A DNA stretch of 64,000 nt from Dipteronia dyeriana (lineage: Eukaryota; Streptophyta; Magnoliopsida; Sapindales; Sapindaceae). This document shows positions 22,801-32,959 of this stretch, one piece after another. How positions within the stretch are numbered: the first letter of the stretch is position 1; every line of letters begins with the position of its first letter. A model generated the notes under the pieces. The model saw only the letters and a list, made by a program, of their open reading frames with translations, searched no databases and was not told where the DNA came from. The stretch is from contig CM065298.1 of assembly GCA_032871835.1 (NCBI GenBank), forward strand, positions 99,385,891-99,449,890, in the 5' to 3' direction. Position numbers and translations under genes: made by a program.

Positions 22801-24217
22801 TAAAAGATAAACAGTTGAATAAGAGGGATAACTTGCATGAACCTAGGGAACTTAGAAAAATGACTTTGACCACTAAAAATGATAAAGTGGAACCTAGGTG
22901 GGTTAGAAAGAATGAGCCCGCTTGCCTTAGTGCCCATGTGACGCCCGTATATGCAACTAGGTCCATTGGACTTGGTAGGTTTATAAGGGCTCATGCCTCT
23001 TGTTGACTTGGTTGGATTTGACCCCATTTGGGGAGCTCAAGCAAAGAGAGCGAACTTGCATGATTTGTTATGTGTAAAAGTTGATTAATTTTATGCTCTT
23101 TTATTAATTGCTTGAGATTCTTGGTTGCACATATATGCTTATATGTTTTTTCTTAATAAGGGTGCATCATTGCTTTACTTGCAATCCAAATCATATTTAT
23201 GTTCAAACGTGCATTTTAGGACTAGGAGATTGATTTGGGAAAGTACATTTGAATGACCTATAATTTATCTCCATGACATGTGAACTTGCTTATTATGACA
23301 TGCTTAAAATGATATGCATGAATCGTGTTTGATTGCTTTAATGCAAATGTGTGTGAGTGCAAATGAGAAGACTAATCAATAAGGATCTTGTATCCATACA
23401 ATTAATAAGGATTTTATATCCAACTTAGTCTTCTCTCATTTTTTAATGGTGAAGTAAGACTACTATCATACGAATAATTATTATCCGGAAAAATAAAAAA
23501 GGGCACAATGGTCGCTCATTTTTTGATTTGCCTTTAAGAAATGATATAGTCGCTTTATTTTAAATATTTTGAAACTATATCTTGTTTGCTTACGACAAAG
23601 GGGTTCAAATTGGTTTGAATTTTTTTGGACACCCTTTTAATGCTTGCTTTGCCAAATACCACTTGTTTTGGATTTGATGCAACATGCCTTGCTTGCAAAT
23701 CAATAATTTCACACATTTTCTTTAAATAAAACTCCTTGAATCTCTCTCAATTACTTGTGTTGCATAAAGTTTGTTTATATGATTATGCATCATAATTGTG
23801 CTAATAGCCCTATTTGCTAAAGCAACCCGGATAAGGGGAGCTCCTTTGTCTATCTCATGACAAAAATGGGGAGAAGTCTTGAGAAATATAGGGGGAGCAT
23901 TGGTTATGCTTTGAGGAGAGATCATGAGAGAGAGTAACCCATTTAGGGGGAGCATTACACATGCATTTGTTTATATTGCTTTAGTAGTTGCTTTTTATAT
24001 TTGTTTACCTCCCTTGCACTTGTTCTTGAAAAATGCTTCTTGCTATTGTGTGTAGGTACAATGATAATTCTACAAAGAGATTGAAGATATTGAAGATTTA
24101 GATTGTATGATCTCTTTTGTAATGTAGAATTAATCTCTTGGACAATAGCTTTATTTTTATTTTGTAAGGATTTATTTGTGAGTGGTTGTTTTGTTATGAA
24201 ATATCCAAATGGGAGAT
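22801..24217. other. Noncoding internal part of the pol-less element
   Basis: A short gag-like tail (RWVRKNEPACLSAHVTPVYA, about 22897-22956) is followed by AT-rich sequence without protease, integrase or RT similarity. A purine run AAATGGGAGA at 24207-24216 next to the right LTR serves as a PPT candidate. Confidence 0.65.
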
Positions 24218-26464
24218 TGTAAGGACCTCGATTTTATGGTTGACTTATTTCATGACAAACTACACCACATTGGGGATGATTGTGTAATAAGTAGCTTAGG
24301 TCCTCATTGGCAAGCTTCCAAGCATCTCTATGACTTCAAGAGCAAAATGTATATTCACTTGACTTTGCCTCTTAAAGAGTTTAGGTGCACACACACACTT
24401 CATGTATGATTTGTATCGACATGCATCGACATGCATTTGTTTCATATTGCTTATGTGTGCATCCTTACTCACAATCACCTTGCACTTCATTCTTAGTCTT
24501 AAGTGTGGTTGTTGTGTGTTTTATTTGTTTTTCGTTGTTTGATCGGAAACGTCCATGCTTGCACGGTGGTATGCTTGTCCTAGCGTGTTGAGTGACCATT
24601 TGAGAATGTTTTATTCTTTTCTTGGTTTGGTTATATGGAGTAAGGTGTCTAGTTTCAAAAGAGTTGATTTCAATGATTAAAATGTATTTTCAAAACTGAC
24701 CTTTGTATGGTCTTATGACCATATCTTTTTATGTAATGCTTCAAAATCAGTTTTGAAAATTTTTATACAAACTAAACACCCATACGTTTCCAACGGTATA
24801 TTATTCATATATTTCATGATTGTTTGGATTGATTTTGAAATCTCCAAATTGACCACAAAAACAGGGCAACTTTGTTGTTGTCTGTTTCTGATCTTTGGTC
24901 ACTCAAATGACCATAACTCTTTCTACATATATCCAAATCATGTTTTATAAATTGGAGTAGAAAGTAGACTTCCATACCTTTCCAACAGTATATTATACGA
25001 AAGGTTTCGAATTCGTTTGGTCATGTTTTGATCTGCTTGAATTTCAGGCTGGTGTGTTGAGAGTGGAATTCGCACGAGCCTCGAGCGAAACCGGCTCCAA
25101 AAATCTTGGCAGCAATTTTCACTTCCAAACATTTTGCCCCCTCCACGTGCGAAGATGACCCTGAAAAACTTGGTAGTAATTTTCACTTCCAAACTTTTTG
25201 CTCCCTCCTGGTGCGAAACCTGTAGCGAAAAACATGATTTGGGCAAAAACGTCTTTTCCCGTGCAACTCATTTTTACACCTTATATATATATCATCTTCT
25301 TCCCAAATCAGACCTAGAGCTTTGAAATTAAATCTCTAAGAGAGAGAAACGGACTTCTAGAGAGAGTGAACTCAAAGAACACATTTTTAGTGTGAGAGAA
25401 CCTCCATTAGAGAGAGAAAGCTGCAAGCTTTGTTTTTGACTCTACAAACCCAAAACCCATCTCCATCTTACATCATTCTTCATCATATGAGCATGGATGT
25501 TCTTTGTTTCATGATTAGGTAAGTAAGAACTTCATTGAACATCATTTATTGTTCTTCTTAGTCTAGATAAGGTATTTATTGTTTGATTAAATGCCTAGAC
25601 TCTACTTTATTGCATATATTTATAAGTTTTGATAACATGATTGAGTTTGTTTGTTTGTTGATAGCTAGCATTTAGGACATATTTTCCATCTAGCTAATTA
25701 GGTCATATTGATTGCATTTGATGATCACATTTAATGACCTTGCCATGTTTAATGACAACTCTTGTTGATTGGCACTTGTTTGATAACTAGGAGTTAAACT
25801 TGCATATCTATTTCTTGTTAAATCTTTACGAGCATTCATTTAGATATTGATATCTAAGAATTGTACTTAGTGACATTCTTAAATTCTAGATAAGCATTTA
25901 GTGTTTTGCCTAACATTATTTGCATTTAGAATATTTCACATATTCACATAGGTTGTTGAACTCTTCATTGAGTCAAAGTCTTGCGGCTTCGGTGTGAAGT
26001 TGCGCAAGCAATTCAAGTCTTGCAACCAAGGGTAGGTTGGCAAGCAATTGATCGGGTGCCACTATAAAAGGCTCAAGGGGTAGAGTAGAAGACGTTCATG
26101 CCAAAAGTAGTATATCAGGGGATAACACTAGGGACTAAACCAAGAGAGGTGAGTGGTAGTGTCCATAACCTGAGGTTGTCAAGAGTGAGAGTCCGAGAAT
26201 CACTTGAGGGTGTAACCTTTTTCTCATATAATGGATTTGTGATCGTGTGTGGCTAGCAGAATAACCTGTGGTTTTTCCCATTTAAAGGGTTTCCACGTAA
26301 ACATCAAGTGTTATTTATATTTCCGCACTTTATACTTGATGTTGTATGTTTGTTTTATTGAGTGAATTTTGAATAATGACTAGTCAAGAAAATTTGGTAA
26401 TTAAGTTGATTAAAACCTATTCACTCCCCTTTAGGTTGTTTAGACACGCATTTAGGGAATTTCA
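24218..26464 (+). repeat. Right LTR of the pol-less element
   Basis: 2,247 bp, TGTAAGGACC...GGGAATTTCA. It includes a local duplication of TTTTCACTTCCAAAC-containing sequence (about 25118 and 25180) absent from the left LTR. A TATATATATCATC segment near 25284 could be a promoter. Confidence 0.85.
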
Positions 26465-26469
26465 ATAGG

Positions 26470-27300
26470 CAGTTACTACATCCATAAAATGCATTTCAAG
26501 TATTTCTAAGACAACCAAACTTATCAAAAATCGAAACGTAATTGTATCCATTACTGGTGAATACATCTCATCAAAATCAATATCAGGTCTCTATGAGAAA
26601 CCCTGTGCAACGAGTCGTACCTTACATCGCACCACCTCATTTTTCTCATTACGTTTCCGTACAAAAACCCATTGTATCCAACAGGTTTGACACCTTCAGA
26701 CGTCTGGGTTATTGATCCAAATATTTTACGCTTGGCTAATGAATTCAATTCCGTTTGAATTGCTTCTTTCCATTTAGGCCAATCACACATTTGCCTACAA
26801 TCATCAACACTATGAGGCTCATAATCATCATTTATAATTTTAGTAGCCACTATGTATGAAAATATATCATTGATTATTGTTTCTTCACGATTCCACATTT
26901 CTCTGGTATAATTTATAGAAATTTCCTCATTTCTATGTTCCCAAATATCTTCAAAGATTCCTTTCCCTACATGGGTTTCTGTCACTTCAGTGACTTGTGT
27001 CCTTTCAGGGACATCTAACTCTTGTGGAGTTGATTTTGAGAATGCAAATTTATTTATAATCTCAAGAACATGATCTTGGTAATTTCTTTTTCTTTTCTGA
27101 AGAACAATCTCTTTCGAACCGAATGGCTTACCACGTTTCTGACGTGCAGTAGATGATTCTTTTGCTATCATTTGTTTATATTGTTCTTTTGGAACAATCA
27201 CCCGTGTTGGTACATTAATAGTTGGGATGTATGATTTTGTTACCCTACTAGCGTCGATAAATGCATTTGGTAATTGATTTGCTATTGTTTGAAAATGGAC
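26470..27300 (-). pseudogene. Copia RT N-terminal part
   Basis: Minus-strand frame 27201-26551 contains KWKEAIQTELNSLAKRKIFG and a degenerate RT start (EGVKPVGYNGF corresponds to the usual KPVGYKWVF). The upstream segment (NFAFSKSTPQELDVPER-type) is the IN-RT linker. After a stop at 26551-26553 the strand continues as YLEMHFMDVVTA into the guest junction at 26470, which completes at 18223. Confidence 0.85.
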
Positions 27301-28330
27301 TATCTTACGGACTTCATTCTCACATTTAGATGTGTATGGGTCAAGATGAATTAGACTATGAACTTTTCAAGAAAGTTCATAATTCTTTTCAGGAGAAGTT
27401 TTTCCTTTTCTTAATGATGGGAAATTTCCCTCATCAAAATGACAATTATCAAATTGTACAGTAAAAAGATCACCAGTTAAAGGTTCAAGATATCTAATAA
27501 TTGATGATGAATCTAGACCAACATATATTCCCCAATGCCGTTGAGGTCCCATTTTAGTTCTATGTGTAGGTGCACTTGAGACATATGCTGCACAACCAAA
27601 AGTATGCAGATGAGAAATATCTGGTTGATGGCCAAATACAAGTTGCACTGGTGAATATTGATGATAAGCAGTGGGACGAAGACGAATTAATGCAGCAACA
27701 TGTAAAATAGCATGTCCCCAAATAGAAATTGGTAATTATGTTTGCAATAATAAAGTTCTTGCAATTACATGGAGACGTTTGATAAGTGATTCTTATAATC
27801 CATTCTGAGTATGAACATGTGGAACTGGATGTTCAACATCAATCCTAACTGATCTGCAATATTTGTCAAATGTCTTGGAAGTAAATTCACTGGCATTATC
27901 AATGCGTATTGACTTAATCGGATGATCAGAAAAATGTGTCTGAAGCTTGATAATCTATGCAAGTAATCTTGTAAGAGCAACATTAAATATTGATAATAAG
28001 CAAACGTGTGACCATTTGATGAATCCATAAAATAACGGAACATTCCACTTGGTGGATAAATAGGTCCACATATGTCCCCTTGAATCCTTTGTAAGAACGA
28101 TGAGGATTCAAAACCAACCTTAGATTGGAATGGTTTCATTACTAATTTCCATTGTAAACATGCAGTACATAAATTTTCATGGGATAAAAGAATCTTCTGG
28201 TTCTTTAATGGATGTCCATGAGAATTTTTAATGATTCTTCACATCATTGTAGATCCTGGGTGGCTAAGACGGTCATGCCACAGCATAAATGTTTTTGGGT
28301 CTAAGAACTTCTGGTTCATAACTGCATAAG
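27301..28330 (-). pseudogene. Copia integrase (degenerate)
   Basis: Minus strand: LCTACLQWK and MKPFQSKVGFESSSFLQRI (about 28160-28080), then IQGDICGPIYPPSGMFRYF, where GDICGP holds the first catalytic aspartate. Two frameshifted blocks follow, then QLVFGHQPDISHLHTFGCAA and HWGIYVGLDSSSIIRYLEP (27648-27470), the conserved C-terminal core of copia integrase. Stops and frameshifts abolish function. Confidence 0.85.
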
Positions 28331-28800
28331 ATTTTACACCTCTTATAAGAGTGTAATATAATCCAGATGATAAAGCACACAACTTTTCCAGAATGGTTTC
28401 TGGCCTAAATTATGGGAAGTAATGCACAGATATTCGATATTCTCATCATTTATAGTTTCTATGTGAAATCCATTACATCATATATTCTTGAAACTTAATA
28501 GATTTCTTTTAGATCTGCTTGAATATAAAGCATCATTGATACATATTTTAGTATTGTTTGGTAACAATATCATGGCTCTACCGGAGCCTTCTATTAGATC
28601 TGCTGGACCTGATATTATATTAACATTTGCCTTAAGAAAAGTTAAATTCAGAAAGTATTTTTGATTCCGTAAAATCGTATGTGTCGTTGCACTATCGGCT
28701 AGACATATATCTCATGTATCTTTCTTTTCAATATCACTCAATTTATCGTTTAGAGACATATTTGTTGTGCTTCACAAAGAAAAAAAAAAGATGCATATTA
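28331..28800 (-). pseudogene. Copia protease region
   Basis: Minus strand reads LADSATTHTILRNQKYF around 28708-28660. DSATTH corresponds to the copia protease active site DSGATNH with Gly lost. ISGPADLIEGSGRAMILLP follows (about 28620-28570). Frames are open only in pieces. Confidence 0.75.
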
Positions 28801-30120
28801 AATGGAGTGATCAAAAGTATATATAAGGAATATTTACATAAGCATTTCAAAGGATAACAAAAATATTACAAATAATACTTAATTGATATGGATATTTCCA
28901 TCATCAATTGAAGTGATCACTTTATCATTTGGATCATCTACGAAATCAGAAACATTAAACTGGGTAATATCCATAAAATCCGAATCCTCCATGAAATAGG
29001 TTTCAGGATTCTTCCCCTTTTCCTTTCCTTTGATCAACGCTTGATAAAGCTCAACCAAATGTTTGGGTGTGCGGTATGTACTAGACCAATGATTATGACA
29101 ACCACACCTGAAACATATACCATCATTTTTCTTAGGCCCCTTTTGGATACTCTTCGACCTTATTAACATTTTGCTTATGGGGAATGTTTTAATTATTTTG
29201 ATTATAACCACCCGGACTAGAATAACCACATGCTCTTCCGTGACCCTAACCACGACCACGACCAATGGTAAGAACCGCGACCGCGACCGCGACCACGACC
29301 ACGACCACGACCACTATTATGCCTCCCAATAGTATTAACATTCACTTCTGGGAATGTTTTAGAGCCGGTCGGGCGTGATTCATGATTTTTTATTAAGAGC
29401 TCATTAGTTTTCTCTGCGATTAAGAGACATGATAGTAGCCCTGAATATTTTGAGAATCAACATTCTCGATATTGTTGTTGTAATATCATGTTCGAATCAT
29501 GAAAAGTTGTAAATGTTTTCTCCAACATATCGTTTTCGGTTATATCCTGACCACACAATTTTAGTTGTGAAGCAATTTTGAATAAAACATAATTATATTC
29601 AGATACTGATCTATAGTCTTGAAAACGTAAATGTTTCCACTGATACCTGACATTTGGTAATGCAACATCGGGTTAGTTATCAAATTGGTCTTTTAATTCT
29701 TGCCATAGAACTTCTGGTTCTGTGACAGTTAGGTATTAGGCTTTCAGATCCTTATGTAGATGGCGACGAATAATAACCATAGCAGTTGACTTGTCTTGTT
29801 CAGTTGCCTCTGCCCCATCTTCAATGCTGTAATATAGACCTTCTGATTTTAAAAATAATTTGGTGTCAATCACCCAGGACATGTAGTTGTCTCCAGACAC
29901 ATCTAGTGCAACAAATTTTAAACTTGCACGTTTTGATATTATTATAGCTTTTGGTTATCTGAAAATCACAATTGGAGTCAGAACTTCTGGTCTGATAAAA
30001 ATCTGAGGAATTTAAATCTTCAGATATATAAAGAAATATTTGTAAATAAATAAATCCAGAAGTTTCAGGTTCCAAGAAAGATAAATAAATCCATAAACGT
30101 CAGGTTTTTGGATGAGTGAC
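28801..30120 (-). pseudogene. Copia gag with RG-rich tract and degenerate zinc knuckle
   Basis: Minus-strand pieces give the UBN2-type gag core (about 29800-29400: WQELKDQFDN, YQWKHLRFQDYRSVSEYN, LCGQDITENDMLEKTF). An Arg/Gly-rich tract follows from CGTGGTCGTGGTCG repeats (29270-29315), then CFRCGCHNHWSSTYRT (about 29115-29070), a CCHC knuckle whose last Cys is Tyr. Then comes an acidic tail to 28879. Several stops are present. Confidence 0.8.
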
Positions 30121-30204
30121 CAAATTGTTTATATAAAAATTACGTAAAAGTAAATAAAATGCGAGAAACGAAATCCATAATTGGAGGTTCTGACATTGAT
30201 AAAT

Positions 30205-30326
30205 AATCTAGAAGCTTCAGATTCTAGTAATAATAAATTTAGAAGCATCAGGTTCTGGAAATAAATTTAGGAACTTCATGTTCTAGTGGAAATAAAATTC
30301 AGAAGTTTCAGGTTTTAAAATAAAAT
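30205..30326. repeat. About 30-bp leader minisatellite next to the copia 5' LTR
   Basis: Four diverged units of AATAAATYTAGAAGCTTCAG-type sequence start near 30203, 30232, 30261 and 30291. Looser copies occur back to about 29990. The LTR border (AATAAAATTGATGC) lies in the last unit. Confidence 0.7.
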
Positions 30327-30336
30327 TGATGCAAGA

Positions 30337-30382
<46 letters not shown>

Positions 30383-30625
30383 CAATTGAGACAATGTGTA
30401 AAAGCTTTGTATTGATATTAAAGGTGTACAACAATTACAACACAATTGGCATTTTATAGGAAAGTGAATATAGGGATTTTATTGTAATTCAACATATATA
30501 TATATATATGGATGGTTGTCTCCCACACAACATAGATGGTTTATTTACAAATTGATATGTGTATTACATATGGTATTCAAGTACCAATCCATTTGGGTGC
30601 ATTGTGGAAAACCACATTTATAAAA
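30327..30625 (-). repeat. Copia 5' LTR (right copy)
   Basis: About 299 bp with TGATGCAAGAAGAC, (GA)20 at 30341-30380, a TA tract at 30494-30509 and GTTGTCTCCCACACAACAT. It ends CCACATTTATAAAA against CCACATTTACAACA in the left copy, so the terminal CA is lost. The site of the hAT MITE is empty here. Confidence 0.82.
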
Positions 30626-31506
30626 AATATAATATTTATACAATAATGTTTGCGCAAATTTGATCTTTAATCATATGTAACACGTATTATTTCCTTGGTA
30701 CTATTTAGAATGATAATTATAACTAATTTGATAAATGAATTTCATTCCCAACAAAAAAGTGTTAGGATTTGAATTAACACAAATCTAAAACAAAAACAAC
30801 ATATATAGTTACATAATTAATCTGAAAAGTTAACCTAAACATGTTTCTATACATATTTAATCAAACCATAAACATATATTGACCCATGTCAATTCAAGAG
30901 AAAAGTGGAAAAGAATCGATAGCGGAAGCGTACCTGAATCCATTGCTGAAGATTTGTGAACGAGTTGTGATATTCCAAATTATCACGACCTTTATGAACC
31001 CTACCGTGTTCTATTTTGCTCTGTTGATGGGGATACAGGGCAAACAAAAGTATCGTGTAATTTGGAGACCATAACCCTAAATATATATGATAATCAAATT
31101 ATTATATGTTGGCTATTTCTAATTCGGCCCCTCAACAAACTAGAAATAGCACTTTGGTATCTACACATTAATTCCATGACAATTATACTCTTAAGCCTTA
31201 ATACTTTAAATCTTAATTAGATCACTTTAATTTAGGCTTAACCAAAAGATAGCACAACACATTTAATATTCACATGTGTGGCCTCATATGATGTAATTTT
31301 TTCCAACAAAAAGAATATCTAGAATCCATATAATTTCTCTCAATATGAATAACAATAATATATTATATCAAACTTATTTAAGTTCACAAATTTCTTTGTG
31401 GTTCCTTGGACAATTTGTTGTAAAATAGATTTACAATGGTAGTTTGTAAAATTATTATAAGAAATTATAATCTATAATTTAAACACACGTTTGAAGAGGA
31501 ATACTA
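30626..31506. other. AT-rich spacer with an orphan promoter/first-exon-like patch (minus)
   Basis: Around 31078-30920 the minus strand is less AT-rich. It reads TTTAGGGTTATGG (telo-box-like), a leader-like stretch, then CAATGGATTCAG|GTACGC (near 30945-30930), which looks like a short first exon with a splice donor. No following exon is found before the copia LTR at 30625. It may be the 5' remnant of a lost gene, or chance. Confidence 0.3.
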
Positions 31507-32959
31507 TGAGAGTGTATTCAATTGAGATTTCAAAAGACTTTTAAAAACTTTTATAGAATTTAAAGGTTTGGGTGTATTCAATATGGACTTTTAAATACTC
31601 ATTAAAAGTCTTGGGGTATTCAATACAGACTTTAATATAGTTTTAAAAAGTTACTAGAAGTCATGAGGTAATCAATACAGATTTAAAATCATGAGGTATT
31701 CAACCAAGACTTTTTAAAAGTATATGAAAGTTAGGAGGTATTTAATGACTTTAAAATGTCAATGACTTTTAATGACTTTAAAATGTCAATGACTTTTAAT
31801 GACTTTTAGTTATATCAAATCTTACAAATTGTCTTTATTTATACCAAAGACTTTTAATGATTTTTTTTATTTATTTAGAATTTCACTTTAGAAGAAAAAC
31901 ATAAAACTCTTTAAAAACACCAACCACCAAGTATATGTTCTATTTTCAAAGAAGAGCACACTCATTCTTGCCAAATTTTACAAATATGATAAAATGGATA
32001 ATTTTTGAAAATAATAAATATTATCGTAAAAAAAACATACAAACATACAAACATAAACAATCTATAACAAAAATAATTACTAAAAAAATAATATAAAACA
32101 ACTCTTCGTCGGCAATGTAGTTAACAGTGAGAGATTTCAATAAATTTTTTACCTCTATTTTCAAAGTAACTAAACAACACCGAAACAAATTAAACGAACT
32201 TCATTTATGTTATTTAAAAATAATAAAAGATAAAAATCACTACTCAGCCATGACAATATGCTATGATCAAAGTCATGTATGACCTTGGCTTCATATAATT
32301 ATGATCAATATTAAACTACTCATTTTATGTATGAGTCTTGTTCAACAACTATGTGCGGTTTTTATATTTTATCTTCAGAAACTTGAATTAATTTTGTGTA
32401 GATTTTTTATACTCACTGTCATACATTCATGGAGACACCTAAATATTAATATTATTATCGGTTTGCTACGATATAAAATTTATAATACTTTAACTAATTT
32501 AAAAAAACAAATAAAATTTGACTAATTAGATGTATAATTGTCTTTACGATGCAAAATATAATAAAAAAACAAATCAAAATTTTAAAATCAAGTATATAGG
32601 CATGCATACAAATTTAATTAACAATGATTTTGTTTTATATTTTTACGAAAAAAATATTTTATTGACATGAGATATATATATATATATATACAAAGTACAT
32701 AATATATTTAAAAGTCAATGAGAGTGTATGAATATCTATAAAAGTCTTTTAAAATAAAAGTCTTTTAAAATAAAAGTCTATGAAAGTATTTTAAAATAAA
32801 AGTCTATGAAAATCTTTTGAAATAAAGTCTACGAAAATTTTTTAAAATAAAAATTTATGAAAATTCTTCAAAGTCTATAGAAGTTCATGAAATCTACAAA
32901 GGTCATCTATTTATAAAAATCTTTAAAAATCTTTTGAAATCCTATTCGAATATACTTCC
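31507..32959. mobile_element. Inverted-repeat (foldback-like) non-autonomous element
   Basis: The left end TGAGAGTGTATTCAATTGAG followed by ATTTCAAAAGACTTTTAAA pairs with the complement of the right end (GGAAGTATATTCGAATAGGATT..., 32959 leftwards). Inside the left end GGTATTCAATACAGACTTT-like units recur about five times (31571-31745). Inside the right end AATAAAAGTCTTTTAAAAT-like units recur (32750-32840). TA flanks both ends. There is no transposase. Confidence 0.65.

Larger units (their letters stand above)
18229..26464 (+). mobile_element. Long-LTR retrotransposon lacking pol (LARD-like copia derivative)
   Basis: LTRs 18229-21457 and 24218-26464 start TGTAAGRACC and end GGGAATTTCA. Flanking 5-bp repeats are ATAGA (18224-18228) and ATAGG (26465-26469), the site being a copia codon run that rejoins in frame. 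A primer-binding site TGATATCAGAACGGG-like (about 21459-21475) resembles the tRNA-iMet type used by copia. The internal region is only 2.76 kb and holds gag remnants with two zinc knuckles. No PR, IN or RT is present, so it would depend on another element. Confidence 0.85.
3927..30625 (-). mobile_element. Ty1/copia retrotransposon, degenerate, disrupted by nested insertions
   Basis: Left and right LTR-like blocks (3927-5052 and 30327-30625) share the same landmarks: TGATGCAAGAA, a (GA)n tract, TGTACAACAATTACAA, GTTGTCTCCCACACAACAT and CCAATCCATTTGGGTG. On the minus strand between them lie gag, PR, IN, RT and RNase H fragments in copia order. After subtracting the two large guests and the hAT MITE the element is about 6 kb, the usual copia size. 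A PPT-like AAGCAGGAGTG precedes the 3' LTR on the minus strand (just right of 5052). No clear primer-binding site is seen inside the 5' LTR at 30326. A possible target duplication is AAAAT (3922-3926; 30623-30627), which is weak because the right end is eroded. Many stops make it inactive. Confidence 0.85.
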
